A stretch of DNA of 64,000 bases from Platynereis dumerilii (Eukaryota; Annelida; Polychaeta; Phyllodocida; Nereididae). Within the stretch, counting starts at the first letter, position 1. The number at the start of each line of letters is the position of its first letter. Positions 32,691 through 44,573 of the stretch are shown here, piece by piece. The stretch spans positions 858,137-922,136 of the forward strand of contig JAPTHN010000043.1 of assembly GCA_026936325.1 (NCBI GenBank), read 5' to 3'. The position numbers were made by a program, and so were the translations under genes. A model generated the notes under the pieces. That model saw only the letters and a program-made list of their open reading frames with translations, did not search any database and was not told where the DNA came from.

Positions 32691-34454
32691 GAATGCATTG
32701 GCTAAGATACTTCTAGTCCTGAAAACGTGTCGAAATGACTGCAATTTCTGAAAAACATACATTTTTCAGGGTCCGGCGATCTTTTTAACCGTCAGTGATA
32801 CAAGAAATTGTTCAAATAAAAACCTAGAGGAGAATTTGTGCATTCCAAATCTATTTTCAGATTCTCCGTAACTTTATTAGGACCGGAGATACGGCCGATT
32901 GAAATTATGGTACAATTCAGAGATGTGGACATCAGAAATTTCTGAAAAAAATGTAGTTTTTCACTTAAAATTACTCTAGAACCAAAACGGTTTGATGAAA
33001 ACATATATAACTTGGCAAGATTATGTGAACGAAAGATAAAAACATGCTCAGATAGCTTCACTGAAATAAAATGATTATTTCCTTGTCAAAATGATGATAA
33101 ATTGTGAAAATTTGACAAAAAACATGAAATTTTCAGGGTCCAGCGATCTTTTAAACCGTCAGAGCTACGACAAAATATTCAGAAAATGAAAACTAGAGGA
33201 GAATTTGGCCTTTCCAAATCTGTTTTCAGATTTTCTATAACCTAATTAGGACCGGAGCTACAGCCGATTGAAATAACGCTATCATTGAGAAATGTGAAAA
33301 AATGTCGTAAATTTTTCCCTAATTTTTTGACCTTGTGACCTTTGCGGTCTAACGTAGGTCAATCCGAGGACCTTGAAAATTTACACGATGCCTCTAGACT
33401 ATTGTAGCAAGTATGTGTGCCATTTTTGTAGCTATATATTGATTCCTTCTCTGTGAAAAAAACTCAAATGTCAAAAAAGTAAGATTTTTCGTCATGTTTG
33501 ACCTTGAATTTGACCTTGAAAATCATTTTCTAGGTCAAAACTAATATGATGTTCAGAATGGAAATATGTGACAATGGGGGGGTCAATTCATTATTGTAAC
33601 TCTCTCGGATCGATATTTCCATGTCAAAAAAGCGATAATTTGTCATTTTTCAACATTCTCCGGTTTGCAATATTTGGAATTTTGTAGAAAATTAAGGTAA
33701 AATGTTAGAGGACTTTGGATTACATATTCTAAATGCACATATTATTGTCTGTCTAGAGATAATATATGAAGGTGATATCGTGAAAAAAACATAATTTTCA
33801 GAATTTTTGAAAATAAGCACTTTTCGCACTTTGAAGAGTCAAATGACCTTGAAAAATGAGGTCAAGGTCAAATTTTAAGGTGGATATGGGGGTTTTAGGG
33901 GTATCTTTGGGGGGGTTCATTATACATTGTTATGGCCTAAAATCGATTTTTCAGGGTGAAATTACCAAGGTCACTGCCTTTGATGACGCGGTTGTCATTC
34001 AAAATTACATAACTAAAAAACAAAGCATGACATCATCACAAAAATAACTTCTTACCATGGGCCAGACAGTTGGGCATCACATTGCATCAATTTTGATACC
34101 GCGTGACTTACAGATTTTGAGATCATGCGCGCAAATCTCCAGCATTAAATATATACCTGTGTGACTTTGACCTTGACCTACTTTCTTGAAATTGGGTCAG
34201 ATTATGTAACGGACTTGTAGAACTTAGAACCTTAGAGGAAAATGAAATACGCATGTAATTGCCTGTGATATGCTCTTGAGAAATATATGAAAAACGAACT
34301 TTAAAATGGCCTGTGACCTTGAAAAATGATTCAAGGTCACTGAAACTGGGTCAGTGTAATGAGGTCATGTAACACTATATACCTGATTTTTTTGAAGAAA
34401 TTTTTCGGCGGAAAAAAAAAAATAAATAATAATAAAAATACTTACGAAAACAAG

Positions 34455-34483
34455 AAACTTCACCTATGTAATAGGTGAAGTTT
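34455..34483 (-). other. Type III 5' hairpin
   Basis: Perfect 13-bp stem, AAACTTCACCTAT with loop GTA. Two A residues separate it from the CTAG of the next element. The same hairpin closes III-2 (44543-44571) and begins at the right edge of the window (from ~63993). Confidence 0.85.
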
Positions 34484-34485
34484 AA

Positions 34486-36540
34486 CTAGATGGCTATAAC
34501 TGACCATGGTCAGTGATGAAGAATTTACCAATATATTTATTATTTAAAGGTATATTATATAATGTTTAAGTGTACAGACCATCATTGTGTGAATGCTCAT
34601 GCTTAGTTTAGTTTATTTAGTTCAGTTTAGCTTATTCAGTTTAATTAATTTAGTTTAGTTTATTTAGTTTAGTAAATTTAATTTAGTTGACAAGAAAGAA
34701 AAAAATGTACTGAGCATCAAAGGTATACTAAGATCAGTATAATTTATCATATTTACACAATAGGCCCATGCAACTTTTATACTCATTTTGTATTTCTTCA
34801 TGACAAAATTGACTTCTTTTAGCTCAGGGCACTAATTTGATTATAATAGGTGAAGTTGAATTTTTCAGGGTTGACCGATCTTTTTAACTATTGATGCTAC
34901 ACCAAAATGAACATTAAATAAAATAAAGATGAGAATCTGAGGTATTCAGAAATGCTTTCATCATTTGTATACCTTAATTATAACAGGAGATAGAGCCAAT
35001 TGAAATAATGACAAAAATGTAAAATATCACCAAAAAATTGACTCTGAAAATGTCAAGTTTTGAACATTATTTTAATCTCAAAGGCAAACGGTCTACAGGA
35101 GAGACTTGAAATTAGACACACTACTGTAAATGTGTTAGGATTACATGTCCAAGGAGTATTAATTTTTTTTAAGATTTCCTTCTTTGTCAAAAATATGTTA
35201 AAGTGTAAAATCTTGACCAAAAACATGAAATTTTCAGGGTCGGGCGATCTTTTTAAGTAGCAGAGATACGTTAAAATGCATAGAAAACAAATACTAGAGG
35301 AGGTTATGGCCTTTCCGAATATGCTTTCAGTTTTTCTCTAACTTAATTAGAACCGGAGATACAGGCTATCAAAGTTTGGGTACAAGTGTGAAATTGGAAA
35401 ATGAGTAGGTCAATTTAACTGTCATTTTTTGACCTTGTGACCTTCATTATGCAATGTACATCAATCGGAGGAACTTAAAACTTTGCAAGGGGCCTCTAGG
35501 GTACTGTGGCACCAAATGCTGAAGAGATTGTGGAAATTCCTCAATTATTTCCTAGTTAAAAAAATTAGGTATCTCAAAAAACCAATTTTGCCAAATATTT
35601 GACCTTGAGTTTGACCTTGACAATACCTTTCTAGGTCAAATCCAATATTTTACCCAGATTGGCCATGTGTGACAAAGGGGGGGTCATTTAATTATTTGAA
35701 CTGTGTAGGATCAATATTTATTGCTTAAGAGGGCAAAAATAGGCTGATTGTTCATGTCGCGCGGTATGCAATATTTGGAATTTTTTTATAAATCAGCATG
35801 AAGAGATAGATCAATTCCGATTTCAGGGTTTAAACAATCCAGCTGCAGGCTATAAGAATCTATAATATGATCCCGATATCTTTGAAAAAACATAATTGTT
35901 GGAATTTTTGAAAATGAGGTGAATTGAAACTTTGACGGGTCATATGACCTTGAAAAATGAGGTCAAGGTCAAATTTGAAGATTGGTATGGGGTGTAAATG
36001 GGTATATTTGGGGGGGTTCATTATACATTTGCATTACCTAAAATGACTCCTTCATGGATTTTGAACTCATGCACCTCAAATTTAGCAAATACACCATACC
36101 AAGATGGCCGCCATTCCATAAATACTTAAAATATCAAAATTAAAAATATGTCTTACCATGTCCCATATCATAGAGCAACTTTTGGCGCCATCAGCATGCT
36201 GCTATCATTTATGGTTTTTGCCGAACTCGAAACAATTCGAAAATGACCAAAATATTCAGTGTGGCCTATTCCGCTCTAAGAATTTTGATTAATTTTGCTT
36301 CAATTTATTGCTCTTTACAGTTCATTCAGTGAAAGTAAAGTAAATTACACTGGACTATAAATTTATTGAGATATAGTATATTGAAATATACAAAAATTCA
36401 CACTAAAACGGTCATATAAACCTTAAAAATAAAAATTGAAACTCAGGACCGGAATACAGTAGTCTACAAGTATACAGGTACATTCACAAAAATAATCAGG
36501 AAAATCGAAGCAACTTTTTCGGATATAATAATAAGAAGAA
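34486..36540 (-). mobile_element. Type II element, copy II-3 (2055 bp without hairpin)
   Basis: Same order of parts as II-2: CTAG, ACTGACCATGGTCAGT, AAGAATTTACC, TTTAG-rich segment, body, AAT tail. It is nearly identical to II-2 and II-4 by eye, with only scattered substitutions. It ends at the same tail position (AAGAAGAA) and abuts the CTAG of II-4. Confidence 0.75.
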
Positions 36541-38596
36541 CTAGATGGCTATAACTGACCATGGTCAGTGATGAAGAATTTACCAATATATTTATTATTT
36601 AAAGGTATATTGTATAATGTTTAAGTGTACAGACCATCATTGTGTGAATGCTCATGCTTAGTTTAGTTTATTTAGTTCAGTTTAGCTTATTCAGTTTAAT
36701 TAATTTAGTTTAGTTTATTTAGTTTAGTAAATTTAATTTAGTTGACAAGAAAGAAAAAAATGTACTGAGCATCAAAGGTATACTAAGATCAGTATAATTT
36801 ATCATATTTACACAATAGGCCCATGCAACTTTTATACTCATTTTGTATTTCTTCATGACAAAATTGACTTCTTTTAGCTCAGGGCACTAATTTGATTATA
36901 ATAGGTGAAGTTGAATTTTTCAGGGTTGACCGATCTTTTTAACTATTGATGCTACACCAAAATGAACATTAAATAAAATAAAGATGAGAATCTGAGGTAT
37001 TCAGAAATGCTTTCATCATTTGTATACCTTAATTATAACAGGAGATAGAGCCAATTGAAATAATGACAAAAATGTAAAATATCACCAAAAAATTGACTCT
37101 GAAAATGTCAAGTTTTGAACATTATTTTAATCTCAAAGGCAAACGGTCTACAGGAGAGACTTGAAATTAGACACACTACTGTAAATGTGTTAGGATTACA
37201 TGTCCAAGGAGTATTAATTTTTTTTAAGATTTCCTTCTTTGTCAAAAATATGTTAAAGTGTAAAATCTTGACCAAAAACATGAAATTTTCAGGGTCGGGC
37301 GATCTTTTTAAGTAGCAGAGATACGTTAAAATGCATAGAAAACAAATACTAGAGGAGGTTATGGCCTTTCCGAATATGCTTTCAGTTTTTCTCTAACTTA
37401 ATTAGAACCGGAGATACAGGCCGTCAAAGTTTGGGTACAAGTGTGAAATTGGAAAATGAGTAGGTCAATTTAACTGTCATTTTTTGACCTTGTGACCTTT
37501 ATTATGCAATGTACATCAATCGGAGGAACTTAAAACTTTGCAAGGGGCCTCTAGGGTACTGTGGCACCAAATGCTGAAGAGATTGTGGAAATTCCTCAAT
37601 TATTTCCTAGTTAAAAAAATTAGGTATCTCAAAAAACCAATTTTGCCAAATATTTGACCTTGACTTTGACCTTGAAAATACCTTTCTAGGTCAAATCCAA
37701 TATTTTACCCAGATTGGCAATGTGTGACAAAGGGGGGGTCATTTAATTATTTGAACTGTGTAGGATCAATATTTATTGCTTAAGAGGGCAAAAATAGGCT
37801 GATTGTTCATGTCGCGCGGTATGCAATATTTGGAATTTTTTTATAAATCAGCATGAAGAGATAGATCAATTCCGATTTCAGGGTTTAAACAATCCAGCTG
37901 CAGGCTATAATAATCTATAATATGATCCCGATATCTTTTAAAAAAACATAATTGTTGGAATTTTTGAAAATGAGGTGAATTGAAACTTTGACGGGTCATA
38001 TGACCTTGAAAAATGAGGTCAAGGTCAAATTTGAAGATTGGTATGGGGTGTAAATGGGTATATTTGGGGGGGTTCATTATACATTTGCATTACCTAAAAT
38101 GACTCCTTCATGGATTTTGAACTCATGCACCTCAAATTTAGCAAATACACCATACCAAGATGGCCGCCATTCCATAAATACTTAAAATATCAAAATTAAA
38201 AATATGTCTTACCATGTCCCATATCATAGAGCAACTTTTGGCGCCATCAGCATGCTGCTATCATTTATGGTTTTTGCCGAACTCGAAACAATTCGAAAAT
38301 GACCAAAATATTCAGTGTGGCCTATTCCGCTCTAAGAATTTTGATTAATTTTCCTTCAATTTATTGCTCTTTACAGTTCTTTTAGTGAAAGTAAAGTAAA
38401 TTACACTGGACTATAAATTTATTGAGATATAGTATATTGAAATATACAAAAATTCACACTAAAACGGTCATATAAACCTTAAAAATAAAAATTGAAACTC
38501 AGGACCGGAATACAGTAGTCTACAAGTATACAGGTACATTCACAAAAATAATCAGGAAAATCGAAGCAACTTTTTCGGATATAATAATAAGAAGAA
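36541..38596 (-). mobile_element. Type II element, copy II-4 (2056 bp without hairpin)
   Basis: Directly adjoins II-3 in tandem and is almost identical to it. Its right end meets the CTAG of a type IV element. The II-3/II-4 pair could come from unequal exchange or from multimeric rolling-circle transfer as easily as from separate insertions. Confidence 0.75.
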
Positions 38597-38921
38597 CTAG
38601 ATTTCGATAACCGCTAGCGGTAATAAAACTTCACCGAGCAGTTGGTGAAAATAGTTTAAATATGTTTAAGTGTAAAAATAAACAAGTATACGAACAAGTA
38701 TATGAAGGTATATTGTACATGTTTAAGCAGCTTGCTCAGTGAATGCCCATGTTTAGTTCAGTTTATTTAGTTCAGTGGGTGAAAATAGTCTAAATGTATA
38801 TAAGTATATAAACAAGTATATAAACAAGTATATAAACAAGTATATAAACAAGTATATAAACAAGTATATAAACAAGTATATAAACAAGTATATAAACAAG
38901 TATATAAACAAGATATAAAAT

Positions 38922-39175
38922 ACTATATTATATAGATAGTGGATGATGAGGAGACCAATATTGAGTTTTATTGGCCGAAGCAGTAATATTGGTCGAGGCC
39001 GCAGGCCGAGACCAATATTATCTGCTGAGGCCAATAAAACTCAATATTGGTCGACTCAACATCCACTATTTGTTATATTCTGCACCAAAATTTTCAGACT
39101 TATACATATTTTTAAATAAAAGAAGTTGTCTATTTTCAGTTCTAAATTCTTCTATCTATCTAACTAACTATCTAA

Positions 39176-39209
<34 letters not shown>

Positions 39210-39210
39210 G

Positions 39211-39245
<35 letters not shown>

Positions 39246-39814
39246 CTCTATCTCTCTATAGATCTTCTTCCTACTCAAAGAAACAGGCTTTTGGTTTTCC
39301 CGATTTTATGTTATTTTATAAAGCGCTTTTATTCCTTATTTTAAAAAAAAACAGTTTTTAAATGAATGAGTTTAACTTTTATATATTTTACTTTAATGCT
39401 TAAACTATTTTTATGACTTCGTTGTTTATGTTTTAAAGATTATCTGCATATTTCCAACTCTAAACAGCAGACAATTGTACTGTTCAGGTCTTCTTGCTTT
39501 TTAATTCCTTTTGTTCAAATAGATTGATTTCTTTCCATGCAATTTGTTTCACTTAGAAAGTGACACAAGCTTCAATTGGAATTTGGTCAATTATCCTCAA
39601 TAGCAATTAGCATCTTGATAGAAAAGCTGCTGTGTTTCCTTCAACAATAATTAAGAATTTGTTGCATAAACTTAAGAACAAGTGCACTGAGGACGCCAAT
39701 ATAGCTTTAAGGCGCCAATAACACTCTCCACACGCCAATATCGTTATTTATTGGCGTGGCACGTGACTGATCTCCCTTAACATGATTGGCTTAACAATTT
39801 TGGTGCAGAATATA
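38922..39814. mobile_element. Palindrome plus TIR element inserted in IV-1
   Basis: Absent from IV-2 and IV-3 at the same place. It has a 134-bp near-palindrome (38936-39069, arms starting ATAGTGGATG and ending CATCCACTAT, with ACCAATATTGAG inside), then a segment bounded by inverted repeats TATATTCTGCACCAAAATT (39074-39092) and its complement (39796-39814). It also holds a TCTA microsatellite (~39150-39258) and another hairpin around CGCCAATA near 39730-39765. It may be one foldback element or two nested ones. No coding sequence. Confidence 0.65.
39150..39258. repeat. (TCTA)n microsatellite
   Basis: About 25 tetranucleotide units, slightly interrupted, inside the insertion in IV-1. The Tyr/Leu/Ile/Ser-rich open frame over it is a repeat artefact. 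Confidence 0.9.
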
Positions 39815-41804
39815 AAATATTATATGAATGAAATATAAAATAGTATCAAAAATATTGTATAAAATGGTACAAAAAATAGCATAAAAAATGTACCTTATTT
39901 ATTTGTGATATATTGCAATGCACAAGTTAATGAAGCTAGCGGACAGCCCCCCCTTTCCCGGTGAATGCATGTTTAGCTTAGTTTATTTAGTTTAGTTTAA
40001 TTTATTTAGTTTACTTTAGTTTAAAATTAGTTTATTGACATCTTTTACGCAATTACTACACAAATTTTAGTAATCACTGGTGTTCCAGTCTGAGTACAGT
40101 CATTCGGTAAGGTGAGGAAAAGATGAATTTTTCAGGGTTGACCAATCTTTTTACCTGTTCACGACACAACAAAATGTACACAAATTAGAATAAGAGGAGA
40201 ATCTGAGCTTTCCAAAACGGCTTGTATCATTCATATGACTTTATTAGAACCCGAGATAGAGTTGATCGAAGTAATGGTAAAAATATGAAATTTCACCGAA
40301 AAATTGACTCTGAAAATATCAAGTTTTGAACTCCAAATTGCTCCCAAAGGTAAACGGTTTGAAGGAGAGACTCAAAATAGCACAAAATACTGTAAATATG
40401 TTAGGACTATATCTCGAAATATTATCAAATTTTTTGAAGACTGAATTCTTTGTCAAAAAAATGTAAATTGGTGAAATCTTGACCGAAAACATATATTTTT
40501 CAGGGTCCGGCGATCTTTTTAACTAGCAGAGATACGTTAAAATGTATAGAAAATGAATACTAGAGGAGAATTTGGGCTTTCTGAATATGCTTTCAGTTTT
40601 TCTGTAGCTTAATTAGAACCGGAGATACAGACCATCAAAGTTTGGGTACAAGTGCGAAATTGGAAAATGAGAGGGTCAATTTTGCAGTAATTTTTTGACC
40701 TTGTGACATTTATTGTGCAATGTAGGTCAATCCGATGGACTTAAAACTTTACACATTTCTTCTAGGGTATTGTAGGACTGACCTGTGAAAAGACTGTAAA
40801 AATCCCTTTATTATTTCCTACTTAAAAAAAATTAAATATCTGAAATATCCAATTTTGTCAAATATTTGACCTTGATTTTGACCTTGAAAATACCTTTCAA
40901 GGTCAAAATCTATAATTTCTACAGATTCGCGGTGTATGACTTAGGGGGGGTCATTTCATTATTTGAACTATGTAGGATCAATATTTACCTCTCAAATTGG
41001 CAAAAATAGGCTAATTTTTCATGTCGCGCGGTATGCCATATTTGGAATTTTTTTATAAATCAGCATGAAGAGATAAATCAATTCCGATTTCAGGGTTCCA
41101 ACAATATAGCTCCTGGCTATTATAATTTAAAATATGAACCCGATATGCTGGAAATAACGTAATTGTTGGAATTTTTGAAAATCGAGTGATTTGAACATTA
41201 AACAGGTCAAATGACCTTGAAAAATGAGTTTAAGGTCAAATTTGAAGGTGGCTATGGAGGTTTTATGGGCATATTTGGGGGGGTTCACAATACATTTCAT
41301 TGGCCTAAAATCGATATTTCAGTGTCAAGTAATCAAGGTCACCAGTTTTGACGACGCGGTTGACACTAAAAATTCCATAATTAAATAACTAAGCATGATA
41401 TCATCATAAAAATGATCGCTTACCATGCATTAGTCATTTACTGTAACAATTGGCTTGAATTCTGCAATTTTCGAAGTTGCTTATATAGAGATCAGGCGCG
41501 CAAACCTCTGAGAGTAAAAATTGACCTGTATGACCTCGACCTTGACCTATACTTTTGAAAATTAGGTCAGTTTATTTAGTATAAGTCTATTATATATAGT
41601 TTATTAGGAAACTGTAATTGATCAGTTATTACATGAGTAATGGTCTATTGAAATATAGAAAAAATGTATTTCAAAGAGGTCAATGACCTTGAAAAATAGG
41701 TCAGAGGTATAGGGTTACATTGGACAATTTAATTAGGTTACATAGGACTACGTACACAAATTATTTGAAAATTTTTCGAGAACATTTTTCGGAAAGAAAA
41801 ATAA

Positions 41805-44571
41805 CTAGAAATCGGGTAACCGCGATGCGGTGACAAAACTTCACCAATCATATAATTATTGCCAGTGAAATGTATGTGAGAAAACACAGAAATGATATTG
41901 GACATGAACTTGAACATGAACATGAACTCGAACATAAACTTGTACATGCAATTGCATGCGTCTTGCACATGTTACATAACACGCAATATCACACAATATC
42001 ACATGCAATATTATGCAATATCAAATGTAAAGTTACATTTAATGTATTAAACATACAATATCACTTGCAATATCATGCAAAATCATATCACATGTAATAT
42101 TAATTTATCACCTGTAATTTTGCATGATACTTAGAATGTACATAGTGTGCACAGATAATTATGGAAGTACTTATAAACTATCTGTCTGTGGACTAGTTGT
42201 GATGTGACAGATAGTCAGCAGACAGATAAACCCTTACTGTAACATGTCAATCGGTTTGTGGCCATACACTGACTGATTCGCTGACTAATTCGCTGACTGA
42301 TTTGCCGACTGATACACTGACTGATACACTGACTGATACACTGACTGATACACTGACTGATACACTGACTGATACACTGACTGATACACTGACTGATACA
42401 AAGATATTTGACCAAAAACATGTAATTTTGAGGGTTGGGCGTTCTTTTAAACCATCAGAGTTACAAGAAAACATTCAGAGAATGAAAAACTAGAGGAAAA
42501 TTTGAGCTTGCCGAATATTATATACAGAAAATAACTTGGACCAGTACATGGACCAGTACATGGACCAGTACATGGACCAGTACATGGACCAGTACATGGA
42601 CCAGTACATGGACCAGTACATGGACCAGTACATGGACCAGTACATGGACCAGTCAAAAGACCAGCGCATTGACCATGCATCAACCAGTACATCAACCAGT
42701 GCATCAACCAGTGCATCAACAGGAACATCAATCAGTAAATCAACAGTACATCAACCTTGGAATTTTAGGAATGCATTGGCTAAGATACTTCTAGTCCTGA
42801 AAACAAATAGAAATGACTGCAATTTCTGAAAACATACATTTTTCAGGGTCTGGCGATCTTTTTAACCATCAGTGATACGAGAAATTGTTCAAATATAGAA
42901 ACTAGAGGAGAATTAGTGCTTTCCAAATCTATTGTCAGTTTCTCCGTAACTTTATTAGGACCGGAGATACGGCCGATTGAAATTATGGTACAATTCAGAA
43001 ATGTGGACTTCAGAAATTTCTGAAAAAAATGTAGTTTTTCACTTAAAATTACTCTAGAACCTAAACGGTTCAATGGAAACATATATAACTTGGCAGGATT
43101 ATGTGAACGAAAGATGAAAGTATGCTCAAATAGCTTCATTGAAATAAATATGATTATTTCCTTGTCAAAATGGTGATATATTGTGAAAATTTGACAAAAA
43201 ACATGAAATTTTCAGGGTCCGGCGATCTTTTAAACCGTCAGAGCTACGACAAAATGTTCAGAAAACGAAAACTAGAGGGGAATTTGGCCTTTCCAAATCT
43301 GTTTTCATATTCTCTGTAACTTAATTAGGACCGGAGCTACAGCCGATTGAAATAACGCTATAATTGAGAAATGTGAAAAAATATCGTAAATTTTTCCCTA
43401 ATTTTTTGACCTTGTGACCTTTACGGTCTAACGTAGGTTAAGCTGAGGACCTTGAAAATTTATACGATGCCTCTAGACTATTGTAGCAAGTATGTGTGAC
43501 ATTTTTGTAACAATATTTTGATTCCTTGCCTGTGTAAAAAAATCAAATGTCAAAAAAGTAAAATTTTTCATCATGTTTGACCTTGAATTTGACCTTGAAA
43601 ATAAGTTTCTAGGTCAAAACCAATATGATTTTCAGAATCAGGATGGAAAAATGGGGGGATCAATTAATTATTGTAACTCTCTCGAATCGATATTTCCATG
43701 TCAAAAACGCAATAATTTGTCGTTTTTTAAAAGTCTCCGGTTTGCGATATTTGGAATTTTGTAGAAAATTAAGGTAAAATGTTAGAGGACTTTGGATTGC
43801 ATATTCTAAATGCACATATTTTTGTCTGTCTAGAGATAAAATATCAAGGTGATATCATGAAAAAAACATAATTTTCAGAATTTTTGAAAATAAGCACTTT
43901 TTGCACTTTGAAGAGCCAAATGACCTTGAAAAATGAGGTCAAGGTCAAATTTGAAGGTGGTTATGGGGGTTTTAGGGGTATCTTTGGGGGGGTTCACTAT
44001 ACATTGTTATGGCCTAATATCGATATTTCAGGGTGAAATTACCAAGGTCACTGGTTTGGATGACGCGGTTGTTATTCAAAATTACATAACTCAAAAACAA
44101 AGCATGACATCATCACAAAAATAACTTCTTACCATGGGCCAGACATTCAGGCATCAGATTGCATCAATTTTGATACCGTGTTACTTACAGATTTTGCTAT
44201 CATGCGTGACAATCTCCAGCACTAAATATGGACCTGTGCAACCTTGACCTTGACCTACTTTCTTGAAATTGGGTCAGATTATGTAATGTACTTGTACCAC
44301 TTAGAACCTGTGTGGAAAATGAAATACGCATGTAATTGCCTGTGATATGCTCTTGAGAAATATATGAAAAAACGAACTTTGAAATGGCCTGTGACCTTGA
44401 AAAATAATTCAAGGTCACTGAAACTGGGTCAGTGTAATGAGGTCATGTACTGCTATACATGTGAATTTTTTGAAATTTTTTTGAAGAAATTTCCGTACAG
44501 AAAAAAAAAAATAATAATAATAAAAATATTTACGAAAACAAGAAACTTCACCTATGTAATAGGTGAAGTTT
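41805..44571 (-). mobile_element. Type III element, copy III-2, complete (2.77 kb)
   Basis: CTAG at 41805-41808, ACCGC/GCGGT palindrome, AAACTTCACC, minisatellites ACTGACTGATAC (~42290-42398) and ATGGACCAGTAC (~42538-42650, about ten copies), the shared body, an AAT tail and the type III hairpin at 44543-44571. The copy numbers of both minisatellites differ from the other type III copies. Confidence 0.8.
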
Positions 44572-44573
44572 AA

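Larger units (their letters stand above)
31800..34483 (-). mobile_element. Type III element, copy III-1, complete (2.68 kb)
   Basis: CTAG at 31800-31803; palindrome ACCGC-GAT-GCGGT at 31814-31826; AAACTTCACC at 31831-31840 matching the 5' hairpin at 34455-34483 (13-bp stem, loop GTA). Inside the CTAG end lie three 12-bp minisatellites: ACATGAACTTGA-like, ACTGACTGATAC (~32270-32343) and ATGGACCAGTAC/CATCAACCAGTG (~32452-32690). The body is related to types II and IV, with GGTCCGGCGATC blocks and many TGACCTTGA motifs. Non-coding. Confidence 0.8.
38597..41804 (-). mobile_element. Type IV element, copy IV-1 (3.2 kb, carries a ~0.9-kb insertion)
   Basis: CTAG at 38597-38600, palindrome ACCGCTAGCGGT at 38610-38621, AAACTTCACC at 38626-38635. 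A 12-bp minisatellite AAGTATATAAAC follows (~38803-38912, about nine copies). It is longer than IV-2 and IV-3 because of the insertion at ~38922-39812. The body matches IV-2 and IV-3 closely. The AT-rich tail meets the CTAG of III-2, and its own 5' hairpin is not adjacent. Confidence 0.75.

Noticed and set aside
34440-34490. Hairpins followed by T-rich sequence as transcription terminators
   Set aside because: They coincide exactly with element ends, have matching inverted copies at the other end, and the genome is eukaryotic.
30319-37315. Identical 66-codon frames at 30319, 35060 and 37115
   Set aside because: They are identical only because the host type II copies are nearly identical. The frame is not kept in II-5 to II-7.
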